Source: Lentzea aerocolonigenes
Lineage (GTDB): Bacteria > Actinomycetota > Actinomycetes > Mycobacteriales > Pseudonocardiaceae
Assembly (NCBI RefSeq): GCF_000974445.1
Contig: NZ_BBOJ01000006.1
Coordinates: 62,001-126,000 of the forward strand
DNA: 64,000 nt
Direction: 5' to 3'
Numbering within the stretch: the first letter of the stretch is position 1; every line of letters starts with the position of its first letter. The position numbers were made by a program, and so were the translations under genes. Shown one piece after another: positions 1-8,470 of the stretch. The notes under the pieces were generated by a model. That model saw only the letters and a program-made list of their open reading frames with translations, was not told the origin of the DNA and made no database searches.

Positions 1-2
1 AG

Positions 3-1103
3 GGCGCGGTCCACCGGATTCGCACCGCGGTGGGCCACGACGCGTGGCTCGTTACCGACTACGCCCACGTGCGCGACCTGCTCGGCGACGACCGGCTCGG
101 CAGATCCCACCCCGACCCGCAGAACGCTGCGCGCACCGGCGAATCCGCCCTGTTCGGCGGCCCGCTGGGAGACTTCGTCACCGAGCGGGCCGACCACGCC
201 CGCATGCGGGCGCTGCTGCAACCGCACTTCTCCCCCAAGCACATGCGCGCACTGCGTCCCCGCATCGACGCACTGACCGCACAACTGCTCGATCAACTGG
301 CCACCTCAGAGACTCCAGCCGACCTGCACGCCGCGGTCGCAGTCCCGCTGCCGATCCTCGTGATCTGCGAACTGCTCGGCGTGCCCTACGACGACCGCGA
401 CCAGTTCCGCGCCTGGACCGAAGCCGCCGCGAACATCAACGACCGCACCGTCTCCGAACAAGGTCTCGGCAACCTGTTTGGCTACGGCATGCGCCTCGTC
501 GAGACCAAGTGGCGAGAGCCAGGCGACGACGTGATCTCCCGCCTGCGCGCGACCGACGGCGTCTCCACCGAGGAGGCCGCCATGCTCTCCATGGCACTGC
601 TCTTCGCCGGCCACGAGACGACCGTGGTCCAGATCGGCATGGGCGCGCTGCTCCTGCTCGCCAACCCTGATCAGTGGAACGCGCTGCGGGAGGACCCTGG
701 CCTCATCCCGAACGCCGTTGAGGAGATCCTTCGCGCGCCCGGCAAGGGCGGCGGCGGGATCCCCCGCTATGCCCGCACCGACATGGAGATCGACGGTGTC
801 AGGATCAGCGCTGGCGACCTCGTCCTGCTCGACATTGGCGCCGCTAACCACGACGCGACCGTCTTCGCCGAGCCGGACCGCGTCGATGTCTCGCGCCAGG
901 CCGCCGCCCACCTCACCTTCGGACACGGCCTCCGCTACTGCATCGGCGCACCACTGGCCCGCATGGAACTACAAGCCGTCTTCTCCCAGCTGATCCCGCG
1001 CTTCCCCACCATGCACCTGGCCGTTCCCGTAGAGGACCTGACGATCCGCCGCGACGTGCTGACCGGTGGGCTTATGGCACTTCCGGTGACTTGGGCCCGT
1101 TGA
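3..1103 (+). CDS. Cytochrome P450 (5' end outside the window)
   Basis: Haem-thiolate monooxygenase that oxidises a small molecule with electrons from ferredoxin. The frame is open from base 3; the residues before the first GTG (base 30) continue the usual P450 beta-strand leading into GHDAWLVTDY, so the true start lies upstream of the window. Visible motifs are the I-helix AGHETT, the K-helix ExxR as EEILR, and the haem-binding loop FGHGLRYCIGAPLAR with the proximal Cys. The usual His two residues before that Cys is Arg-Tyr here, a tolerated variant. Length and motif spacing fit bacterial class I P450s such as the CYP105/107 type. No ferredoxin gene is visible downstream. The substrate cannot be inferred. 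Confidence 0.93.
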   Translation, partial: GAVHRIRTAVGHDAWLVTDYAHVRDLLGDDRLGRSHPDPQNAARTGESALFGGPLGDFVTERADHARMRALLQPHFSPKHMRALRPRIDALTAQLLDQLATSETPADLHAAVAVPLPILVICELLGVPYDDRDQFRAWTEAAANINDRTVSEQGLGNLFGYGMRLVETKWREPGDDVISRLRATDGVSTEEAAMLSMALLFAGHETTVVQIGMGALLLLANPDQWNALREDPGLIPNAVEEILRAPGKGGGGIPRYARTDMEIDGVRISAGDLVLLDIGAANHDATVFAEPDRVDVSRQAAAHLTFGHGLRYCIGAPLARMELQAVFSQLIPRFPTMHLAVPVEDLTIRRDVLTGGLMALPVTWAR

Positions 1104-1276
1104 CCTTTCGGACAGTGCGGTCGTGCTCGTCAGAGTCATCCCAGCTCTCGGGTACGCCGACGACGCGATCATCGTCATCGCGGTGTTGCGCGGCGTGCTG
1201 GGCTCGAGGCGGTCGGCGCACCGGCCCGGAACCGAGGACGGTTTCGCTGCTGTCATCAGGCTTACGGGGGTGCGAC

Positions 1277-1549
1277 GTGCGGATTGAGTTGTTGCTTGCC
1301 ACTGACTGCCCGAACGCGGCAGCAGCCAGAGACGTGGTGACCGGGGCGTTGCGCGAGCTCGACCTCGACGTCCCCGTGCTGGAACGAGTCGGGGACTTCC
1401 CGTCACCCACCGTCCTGGTCGACGGGGTCGACGTGATGAACCACCACGACGGTGCACCGGAGATGCACGCGTGCCGGCTGGACGTGCCCACGGCCGAGCG
1501 GGTTCTCGCCGCGTTGCGCCACCGCACACACGACGACACAACACAGTGA
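1277..1549 (+). CDS. Small thioredoxin-fold-like protein
   Basis: About 90 residues beginning VRIELLLATDCPNAAAARD. The layout is beta strand, one Cys in a DCPNA turn, helix, then a second half with SPTVLVDGVDVM, which is the cis-Pro strand and turn of thioredoxin or glutaredoxin-like folds. Only one Cys occupies the active-site turn, so classical dithiol chemistry is unlikely. Similar small proteins accompany mercury and arsenic genes in actinobacteria. A metal operon lies 2 kb downstream on the other strand, but no link is shown. The GTG at 1277 was chosen because the fold begins there; the frame is open further upstream to 1091 with no family resemblance. Confidence 0.6.
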   Translation: MRIELLLATDCPNAAAARDVVTGALRELDLDVPVLERVGDFPSPTVLVDGVDVMNHHDGAPEMHACRLDVPTAERVLAALRHRTHDDTTQ

Positions 1550-1687
1550 GGCCACCAAGCTGCAGCCCTGGTCACACGAGTAGCGCCACCGAACCCGTGA
1601 CCGCCGCGCCCTTCAACTGGACGGGCAAAGGTGTCTTCGAGGCGCGGGTGCGGGCGGTACATGCTGCCGCCCGCACCCGGCACGCTG

Positions 1688-3181
1688 TCAGCTGTGGTTC
1701 AGCCGCACGGCGTGAACATCGGCTCCGTCAGCGATGGTTGAGGTGAAGAAGGCGATGGTGTTGTTACCCGAGATCGTTTCGAGTCCCATGTAGTCGCCGA
1801 GGAACAAGCCTCTCGGATCGCTGGGCGCGAAGTACGAAATCGGCGCGGTGTAGTGGTTGAACGGCCCGTACAGGTGCTGTTCTGGCTCCCAGCTCTGGGT
1901 GCCGTTGTGCGAGTGGCGGATCCAGATGTCGGTGGTGGCGACGCCGTCACCGAGCACGTTGTTCCGGTCGTCCCAGTAGGTCAGGGTGACCATGCCGGTG
2001 TCCGACACGTCGATCGAGTGGTTGTAGGACTGCACGCCGGCACCACCGGTGGCGACGACGGTCGGGCCGCTCCAGTGCTTGCCGCCGTCGGTGGACTTGA
2101 CCAGCACGACCTTGTTCAGGGCGGCGCCGAGTCCGTCGGCCCACACGACGTAGACCGCGCCGCTGGTCATGTCGACCGCGATGTCGGGCAGGTAGTCCTC
2201 GGCGCGGATCGGGAAGTTGTCGTCGGGCACGAACAGCTGGGCGAACTGGATCGGCGCGATCTTCGCGGGCGCCGACCAGTGCAGGCCGGCGTCGCGGGAG
2301 GTCATGACGCCCATGTAGACGCCCTTGTCGTTGTTACCCGCACCGGTGAATAGGTTCGCGGCGACGTTGTACAGCGTGCCGTCCGGGCCGACCGCGATCT
2401 GGTTGCCCTGCATGTAGGTGTTCGAGTCGCGCATCGACACCGGCGTGGACCAGGTCAGTCCGCCGTCGGTCGTCCGGGAGAACATCGGTTTTCCGCGGTA
2501 GGCGAACGAGTGCAGGTCCGCGATCGGGTGTTGCTTGCCGTCGTTGGGGTAGGTCCCCCGGATCCACGTCGCGTACGCGTAGCCGGGACGGGTCGGATCG
2601 CCGGTGACGGAGACCTTGTCGTTGAAGACGCCCCGGTCGCCGGAGTCCTCCTGGATGATCTGCGGCGGCCGCCAGGTGCCGGTGGTCCGGTCGAGGCTGG
2701 TGACCGAGATCGCGGACAAGCCGAGCGCAGCCGAGTCGATGGGCTGGCCGATGAAGTAGGCGTTGCCCGCCTTGTCGTAGGTCACCCACGGGTCGGTGAC
2801 GCGGCCGAACCGCGTGGGGCCGCCCTGGCAGCCGCTCCACGGCACGTCCGGCAGCTTGGTCCAGCTAGCGCCGCCGTTGTGCGTGATCCACGAGGACAGG
2901 CCGCGTGCGCCGCCGTCCGGCCAGCGGTCCTGCTGGGTCGCGCCGATCATCTCGGCCGGGTTGACCGGGTTGACCGCCACCTGCGGCTCGACCTCGGTGT
3001 TGTCGTAGGCGGCGGCGAAGTCCGCCGATGCGCCGAAGGAACAGGCCGTCAGCGTTGATGGGCCGCTGACCAGGACGTCGACACCAGCGGCAAAGGGCGC
3101 GGCCGGCGCAGGAGCCGCTGCGCTGAAGAGAACCAGAGGGACGGCTGCAGCAGCTGCGATGAGCCGTCTGGTCGCATGCAT
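1688..3181 (-). CDS. Secreted sialidase-like BNR-repeat protein
   Basis: A 497-residue exported protein. The N-terminus is a typical signal peptide (Arg residues, then an Ala/Val/Leu-rich core and APAAP cleavage region near residue 28). The rest is a beta-propeller with at least four Asp-box (BNR) motifs of the form S-x-D-G-G-x-x-W: HNGGASW, TTDGGLTW, SRDAGLHW and STDGGKHW. This architecture is shared by exo-sialidases and by many secreted propellers without sialidase activity. The FRIP motif of true sialidases is not visible, so the call stays at family level. It is monocistronic; the spacing to the metal operon downstream is about 90 bp. Confidence 0.8.
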   Translation of the reverse strand: MHATRRLIAAAAAVPLVLFSAAAPAPAAPFAAGVDVLVSGPSTLTACSFGASADFAAAYDNTEVEPQVAVNPVNPAEMIGATQQDRWPDGGARGLSSWITHNGGASWTKLPDVPWSGCQGGPTRFGRVTDPWVTYDKAGNAYFIGQPIDSAALGLSAISVTSLDRTTGTWRPPQIIQEDSGDRGVFNDKVSVTGDPTRPGYAYATWIRGTYPNDGKQHPIADLHSFAYRGKPMFSRTTDGGLTWSTPVSMRDSNTYMQGNQIAVGPDGTLYNVAANLFTGAGNNDKGVYMGVMTSRDAGLHWSAPAKIAPIQFAQLFVPDDNFPIRAEDYLPDIAVDMTSGAVYVVWADGLGAALNKVVLVKSTDGGKHWSGPTVVATGGAGVQSYNHSIDVSDTGMVTLTYWDDRNNVLGDGVATTDIWIRHSHNGTQSWEPEQHLYGPFNHYTAPISYFAPSDPRGLFLGDYMGLETISGNNTIAFFTSTIADGADVHAVRLNHS

Positions 3182-3270
3182 GGGGGTACCTCCGCATGTC
3201 TGCTTTCCCCCTCATGGGTGAATCGTCGTAGCAGACCGGATCGTTGCGCCAGCGGCTCGATGAGCAAGCG

Positions 3271-3603
3271 TCAGCCCCTCGGCGCATACATGATCACGGC
3301 GACTCCGATCAAGCAGATGCCCGCGCCCAGGTAGTCCCACCGGTCCGGTCGGAAGCCGTCCAGCACCATGCCCCAGGCGAGCGAACCGGCAACGAAGACT
3401 CCGCCATAGGCGGCGAGGATCCGTCCGAAGTTCGGATCGGGCTGGAACGTCGCGACGAATCCGTACGCGCCGAGCGCCAGCACGCCGCCAGCGATCCACA
3501 GCAGACCGCGATGTTCCCGGAGTCCTTGCCACACCAGCCAGGCGCCGCCGATCTCGGCCACCGCAGCGAGCACGAACAACACGACAGAACGCAGAACCGT
3601 CAT
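3271..3603 (-). CDS. ynfA: YnfA/UPF0060 family small membrane protein
   Basis: About 110 residues with four predicted membrane helices and the family signatures [15 protein letters not shown] and [15 protein letters not shown]. YnfA proteins resemble small multidrug resistance exporters in size and topology. The ATG overlaps the stop of the upstream MerT-like gene in an ATGA, so it is translated as the last gene of the four-gene metal-response operon (4601 down to 3271). That placement suggests export of a toxic ion or amphiphile, which is an inference. An in-frame start slightly upstream (3627) would add eight residues inside the preceding gene and is less likely. Confidence 0.85.
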   Translation of the reverse strand: MTVLRSVVLFVLAAVAEIGGAWLVWQGLREHRGLLWIAGGVLALGAYGFVATFQPDPNFGRILAAYGGVFVAGSLAWGMVLDGFRPDRWDYLGAGICLIGVAVIMYAPRG

Positions 3604-3848
3604 GATCCGGCAGTTTGGCAGCCACAACCGTCACCAGCGCACCGGTGCCGGCGACGAACCACCATCCACGTGCCAGCACCCACCACTGCAACGACGGCAA
3701 TACCAACCAGCACGTCACGGAAGCCGATCGCCGAGAAGAACCCCGCCACACCACCGACGCCCAGCACGGGCACCAGACAGCACAGCAGGCAGGCCGCGCC
3801 GGCGAACCACGCGATTCGGCGCGCCGTGTCAGCAGCAGGAGCCTGCAT
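3600..3848 (-). CDS. MerT-like small membrane protein
   Basis: An 82-residue protein with two or three hydrophobic helices. The first carries a vicinal pair in [12 protein letters not shown], as in MerT/MerC mercuric-ion transporters, and the C-terminal tail adds [10 protein letters not shown], a Cys-rich cytosolic metal-binding candidate. Its start lies inside the end of the merR-like gene (20-bp overlap) and its stop overlaps the ynfA-like start. The operon context supports a role in moving or binding a thiophilic metal across the membrane. It is shorter than canonical MerT (about 116 residues), and mercury specificity is inferred only. Confidence 0.65.
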   Translation of the reverse strand: MQAPAADTARRIAWFAGAACLLCCLVPVLGVGGVAGFFSAIGFRDVLVGIAVVAVVGAGTWMVVRRRHRCAGDGCGCQTAGS

Positions 3849-4269
3849 CGGCAGCCTTCCCTTCGGCGAGGCCGGCGAACGGCAGCGGGCAGGACGGGAT
3901 GTGCGAGCACGCGATGAGATCGTCGCAGCCCGCGGCCACCGCGGCCTTCAACGTGTCACGGATGATCTCCAGGTCGGCGATCCTGGTCTCGACCTCGGCC
4001 AGCTTGGCTGTCGCCCGCACCTGGAGTCCCGGTTTGCCGTGCCGGTGCGTCCCGAGGTCGAGCAGTTCGGCGACCTCGTCGAGGGTGAAGCCGAGCCGCT
4101 GAGCAGCTTTGATGACCCTGATGACGGTCACCGTCTCCGCGGGGTACATCCGGTGCCCGCCCAGCGTCCGGCCCGGTTCCGCCAGGAGCCCGACCCGCTC
4201 GTAGTACCGCAGTGTCTGCCGGTTCACGCCCGCGGCATCAGCGACTTCCCCGGCTCGCAACCCGGTCAT
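3829..4269 (-). CDS. merR: MerR family metal-responsive regulator
   Basis: A 146-residue MerR protein. The N-terminal winged helix-turn-helix reads TGLRAGEVADAAGVNRQTLRY with the family pattern RYYERVGLL. It is followed by a dimerisation helix and a C-terminal Cys-containing sensor loop, AGCDDLIACSHIPSCPLPF, ending in SCC. Such Cys spacing points to a soft-metal sensor (Hg, Cd, Zn or Cu class); the exact ligand cannot be set from sequence. It overlaps the preceding CC-motif gene by ATGA and the MerT-like gene by 20 bp. The usual MerR mode is binding the spacer of its own operon promoter, so the operator is expected upstream of 4601. Confidence 0.88.
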   Translation of the reverse strand: MTGLRAGEVADAAGVNRQTLRYYERVGLLAEPGRTLGGHRMYPAETVTVIRVIKAAQRLGFTLDEVAELLDLGTHRHGKPGLQVRATAKLAEVETRIADLEIIRDTLKAAVAAGCDDLIACSHIPSCPLPFAGLAEGKAADAGSCC

Positions 4270-4601
4270 GCCCGCATCCCTTCCGCCCTAGCGGCAAGTG
4301 CTTCGAGCACGGCAGCGTGCTGATGGGGAACCTTGATCTCCAGGCGCAGGCCGCCGCCAGTCGCGACCAAGCTGAACGTGAAGAACGAACAGCAGCCGGT
4401 CTCCCGCACCACGAGGTCGGCCGCCTGCGCGGCCACCTCGGCCCGCGGCTGAAGGTCCAGCGACAGAGAGGTGACGTCAACGCGCCGAACGCTCTGCACC
4501 GACTCCGCGAACAACGCGTCGAACTCGGCGACGCGCAGTGGCCGCTCCTCGGTGGGCAACGTGCATGCGTCCGGCGCCCACTGCTCAGCTTTTCTGGTCA
4601 T
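4266..4601 (-). CDS. CC-motif protein of a metal-resistance operon
   Basis: A 111-residue soluble protein of unknown biochemical function, first gene of the overlapping operon. The conserved core is VVRETGCCSFFTFSL, a vicinal Cys pair in a hydrophobic strand, preceded by an amphipathic N-terminal region. Small actinobacterial proteins with this CCSFF core recur beside MerR genes and arsenic or mercury genes. A metal-binding or reductase-like role is possible but unproven. The translational coupling to merR indicates that both are made in fixed ratio. Confidence 0.6.
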   Translation of the reverse strand: MTRKAEQWAPDACTLPTEERPLRVAEFDALFAESVQSVRRVDVTSLSLDLQPRAEVAAQAADLVVRETGCCSFFTFSLVATGGGLRLEIKVPHQHAAVLEALAARAEGMRA

Positions 4602-4693
4602 GATTCGACGGTAAGCCTGTACCCAGGTACCGCATGCAAGTCACTGACAGCCGCATCCAGCAGCGGACTTGGCCCCGGCCACCGTAACGGCCT

Positions 4694-4967
4694 ACTCCGT
4701 TGGCGTGCAGCAGGCGCTGACCCCGCAGCACGACATACTCGATTTGCTGTCCTTGCTCGCGGACTTGATCGACCAGCTCCCCGCGAATGTCCTGCTCCAC
4801 GAGTCCACCCGACCGTTGGAGTAGGCCTGGCAGTGCCTCCAACAGGTGATCTTCTCGGACGTAAGCGTTGCACGGTGCACCGCCAGGGCGGCGCAGCACA
4901 CTGGTGAAGCCACGTCGCCACCGGTATCCGCCCCGTGGACCCAGTGCCCGTCCATCCGCCGGCACAA
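4694..4967 (-). pseudogene. Serine-recombinase C-terminal remnant (frameshifted)
   Basis: Read on the minus strand, one frame gives CRRMDGHWVHGAD and a second gives GGYRWRRGFTSVLRRP, then YVREDHLLEALPGLLQRSGG and ELVDQVREQ. These blocks occur in the same order in the intact recombinase at 41313-42743 (CGRRMDGHWVHGR, YVREDHLLEALPHLLAR, EELVDQVREQRLQI). The frame changes after the HWVHG block, and the catalytic and DNA-binding domains are missing. It is a broken relic of the zinc-ribbon and coiled-coil end of a large serine recombinase, in the same orientation as the intact copy 36.6 kb away. It marks the left side of the defence island. Confidence 0.85.
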
Positions 4968-5044
4968 GCTTGAGTCCGCGGGTTTGGGTGAGGTCGAGTT
5001 CCTTGAGCAGGGTGCCGAGGGGTCGCATCGCGGCCTGGGAGTCC

Positions 5045-8000
5045 TCAGCCAGCACCATCCGCTGGCCAGTCGGCTTGCGGCGCCTCGTACGGGGCCAGGT
5101 CAGTTGCGTCGTGGTAGCCGAGTTCGATCAGGCGGATTCGCAGCGCATCGAAGTTTTCGTCTGATCGCGTGTCGCTGAGCTCTCGCAGCACGTTCATCGC
5201 AATGCCAGCGATGTGGTGCTGTTCCCAGGGTTCCCCCTTCCCCAGGAGCGCCAGCAGGATGCTTGTGCTTTGCCCTGGGACAGTTGCGGGCTGGCACCGC
5301 TCAGCCACGTCCGTGGAATAGTCGATCTCGCCGTTTGTCAGCTGCAACGTGCGAAGCGTGAGATCTGTCCAAGTCTCGTTCGAAAGGCCGGACACGAACG
5401 CCCACCGGCCGGCAGCCTTGAGTGCCTCCACCGGGACGACCGCTTGGTTGGCATCAAGGGCAGCTCGCCAGGTAGCAACCGCCTTTTCCATGGCAGGCGA
5501 GTCACCTGCACGTTCCTGAACGAGAAACGCGCTGTCGTTCAACACGGCGGCAAGCAGGTCTGCGTCGCCGCGGAAGCTCCGGATGACAGTCTCCACGTCG
5601 TAGCCGGGGACATCGTCCCTGACCGCTGCGAGGATCCACATGACCGCGCCCTCGGACTTTCGTTTGGCGGCTTCGAAGAGGTCGTCGCGAAGCGCCTCGT
5701 AGAACCACGGCGTGGATCGACTTGAGTACTTGAGGGTCAGATCGAACGTTGCGTCACCAAGTGCGGAGTCGCGGAAGAGCACGTCGAGGTTCTCCTCGAG
5801 CCACGAGCTCGCAATGACCTCCAGGCGCAAGCGCTTATGGGCGAGCACCGCGCGGTACTCCATACCAACCGCGCCTGGAAGCCTGACCAGTTCGTCGAGC
5901 AGTGCGATGAACTCGCTCCTAGCCTTGCCCTGCTGTCGATGTTCCCAGGCTGCCAGAGCCAGCACGGCGTACAGGCCTCGACCTCTCCTGCTGTTGAGGG
6001 CGCTGTTCAGATAGTCCCTGCCGCCCGAGGAAAGATCACCAGAATGCGCGTCACGATCGATCAGTGCCGACGCGCGTGACCACAGAGCGTCCAGATGCTG
6101 TCCGATCGGCGCATCATGGTCAGCAAGCGCTCCGATCAGGTCAACAAACGCAACCTCGGTCGGGCCCCAGTCGGCGTCGTAGTCAAAGTCGTTATCTCTT
6201 CCGAGCACGTTCGGCGGCCATTGCTCAGACAAGCCGAGCTCGCCGGCGGCGATGATCGAGTCCACTTGCGACACGACCTCGCCAACCTTCTTGGAGAGGC
6301 CGACGAAGTAGTGCGAGACGTGGACAGGCTCACGCAGAATCCGCACAACGGCGGCTGGATCGACTGCCCACGCTATCGTGTTTTGTTCTACAGCAGCCTG
6401 TAGCGCCCTTGCCAGCTCTCGTGCGCTCACCAATTCACGCTCAGCCGCCTCATCAGGACGCCACTGCGCGACCAACTCGGCTGCCGTCAGAACAGGGAGC
6501 GCCGCCAGCTGTTCGGCACTGTGCGGCGACCGGCTCCAGTACCCGGCAGACGTCGGTGTTCTCGTGTCGAACGGCACCTCGGGGGGTCCGTACTTGGCAG
6601 TCACGTGAGCAATCTCCGCCTGCCAGGCCTCCAGCACGTGGTCTGGCAGCACCGCGGACCACAGCCAGGCATTCACCCAATCTCGGGGCACAACATCACT
6701 GTCCATGGTGGACGGGGTACCCAGCGCTTCCCTCCAGATCGCAAGGGCGTCCGGTTCTGGGTCGTTCGCAAGAACTTCGTCGATGAGGTCTTTGTCGTCG
6801 CCTGTCGGAGATCCCGCGAGACGGCGACGCACGTACTCGATCTTCTCCGCCACAGGTACGTCCTCGGCTTCAGCGAGCACTCGCGCCATCAGCCGTTCAC
6901 CCGCGACTCCGGGAATGCTGCTGACCCACTCTCGAAGTTGTGCCGTCGTAACACCGAAGCAGCGCGCTTCCCCGATCAGCCGGGCGAGGTAGTGCGAGAT
7001 GATCACCAGGTAGTACCGGTCATCGTCCCCTAGATCGGTCGTCAACCTTGAGATGTCTTGCACCACCCACGCCGCAGTCTCATGGCCTGCCGCATCACGG
7101 ACCTTGGCCACCATCATGCGCACTCTGCCGACAACGTTCTCAGCATTCAGTCCCGCTACAAGCGGCTCGAGCACCGTCTTGTAGTAGTACCTGTCGCTCC
7201 CCATCGGTTCCGCATTGAGCACACAACGCGCCACACGATCGACCACGCGAGCCGCCGGTGTGGCCTTCTTGACCGCGCCCACAGCCAGCGCGCGTACGGC
7301 TCGGTTGTCGGGATGCGCGGCCATCACATCACCCACGATCCCGTGGCCGGCTTCACCCAGCTGCGTCGCAACGCTTAGGAGCTGGAACCTGGCTTCGAGG
7401 CGTTGCTCGACAGGGAGGTGCTTCGAGTCAGCGAACAGCGACGCCAATAAAGCCGCCACCATGGCCGGCGCGGTCCGCCCAAGCCCGTCGACGAGCGCAC
7501 CTCCGGACCATGCAGTCCCGGGCTCCGGTGCCGTCAACACTTCCGCTTCATACAAAGGTTCCAGCCATGCTGGATCAGACAAACTCGACAGGAACAGCCT
7601 GAGGTGATGGTGGTTGGTCGCCAACGCCCGAAGCCGATCAATCTGATCAGAGTCGTTCCACGGCTCAACGGCCAACTCACGCAGAGCACGCACAACGTCA
7701 TCCGGCGGAGTGAACATCCGCACGAACCAAGCGATTGTGCTTTCGTAGAGGGTCGTGGCATGTGCCAAGGCAGTATCCGTGTGCAGCCCAGCGCTAGCAC
7801 GCTGACGCAACCGGTTGTACTCAACGACAGGGTCGAGCTGGCCTGAGAGCGGGTCGACACCGGCCTTCGCCTTCAAGTAGCCCAGCAACCTGGCAGCGTG
7901 AACCGAGTTCCGATCTCGCTTCTCTGCAACCTTCCGCAGAACAACCTTCAGCTTCTCCAACGACGCGTCATCGTCGTTGTCCCACTGAGCAACCTCAGAC

Positions 8001-8272
8001 TCGTACTGTCCCCAAGCATCCAGAACCGCAGGAAGACCACCGGCAACCGGCGTTCGACCGCTGACCACCGCGTCCAGCGCCTCACGAAGGTTGTAGACCG
8101 CGCTCTCCGCCAATCGAAGATCACTGTCACCACTCAGTGCCGAACCAAGCAGCGCCGCCGCCGTCTTCAGCGCGGCAACCACCTTGCCACCGCGCTCCGG
8201 CAACTCGTTCTCGATCTGAGCAACCACCTCAGGCGGCAACTCTGGCAAGGGCAGGCCGTCGCCTGCGGTCAT
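5045..8272 (-). CDS. Large helical protein of unknown function (defence candidate)
   Basis: A 1075-residue protein with no membrane segment, Walker motif or recognisable nuclease motif. It is dominated by amphipathic helices with regular spacing of Leu, Ala and Arg, suggesting an alpha-solenoid (HEAT or TPR-like) scaffold or sensor. The ATG at 8272 (start MTAGDGLPLP) was preferred: the frame stays open upstream to 8860, but that part runs antisense to the start of the divergent gene at 8471 and lacks helical character. The ~200-bp divergent spacer suggests that this gene and the nuclease-like gene are co-controlled. No family is recognised; large solenoid proteins paired with nucleases are common in antiviral systems. 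Confidence 0.75.
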   Translation of the reverse strand: MTAGDGLPLPELPPEVVAQIENELPERGGKVVAALKTAAALLGSALSGDSDLRLAESAVYNLREALDAVVSGRTPVAGGLPAVLDAWGQYESEVAQWDNDDDASLEKLKVVLRKVAEKRDRNSVHAARLLGYLKAKAGVDPLSGQLDPVVEYNRLRQRASAGLHTDTALAHATTLYESTIAWFVRMFTPPDDVVRALRELAVEPWNDSDQIDRLRALATNHHHLRLFLSSLSDPAWLEPLYEAEVLTAPEPGTAWSGGALVDGLGRTAPAMVAALLASLFADSKHLPVEQRLEARFQLLSVATQLGEAGHGIVGDVMAAHPDNRAVRALAVGAVKKATPAARVVDRVARCVLNAEPMGSDRYYYKTVLEPLVAGLNAENVVGRVRMMVAKVRDAAGHETAAWVVQDISRLTTDLGDDDRYYLVIISHYLARLIGEARCFGVTTAQLREWVSSIPGVAGERLMARVLAEAEDVPVAEKIEYVRRRLAGSPTGDDKDLIDEVLANDPEPDALAIWREALGTPSTMDSDVVPRDWVNAWLWSAVLPDHVLEAWQAEIAHVTAKYGPPEVPFDTRTPTSAGYWSRSPHSAEQLAALPVLTAAELVAQWRPDEAAERELVSARELARALQAAVEQNTIAWAVDPAAVVRILREPVHVSHYFVGLSKKVGEVVSQVDSIIAAGELGLSEQWPPNVLGRDNDFDYDADWGPTEVAFVDLIGALADHDAPIGQHLDALWSRASALIDRDAHSGDLSSGGRDYLNSALNSRRGRGLYAVLALAAWEHRQQGKARSEFIALLDELVRLPGAVGMEYRAVLAHKRLRLEVIASSWLEENLDVLFRDSALGDATFDLTLKYSSRSTPWFYEALRDDLFEAAKRKSEGAVMWILAAVRDDVPGYDVETVIRSFRGDADLLAAVLNDSAFLVQERAGDSPAMEKAVATWRAALDANQAVVPVEALKAAGRWAFVSGLSNETWTDLTLRTLQLTNGEIDYSTDVAERCQPATVPGQSTSILLALLGKGEPWEQHHIAGIAMNVLRELSDTRSDENFDALRIRLIELGYHDATDLAPYEAPQADWPADGAG

Positions 8273-8470
8273 CGACACGGAATCAGTCTGTGGCAGCACC
8301 TCGTTGATTCCGCGGACGACTCGCCGCGCAGTGCCGGTTCCCCTGTCAGCAGCGTCGAACTGCTCGTGACGCTGCCCTGCGAGGACCGAACGGCTGTGCC
8401 GCCGCGGTGTCAGGCCTTCGACGTATCGTGTTCGACCATCTGGCCAAACGTCGCAGTTGGAGGACCGTCC

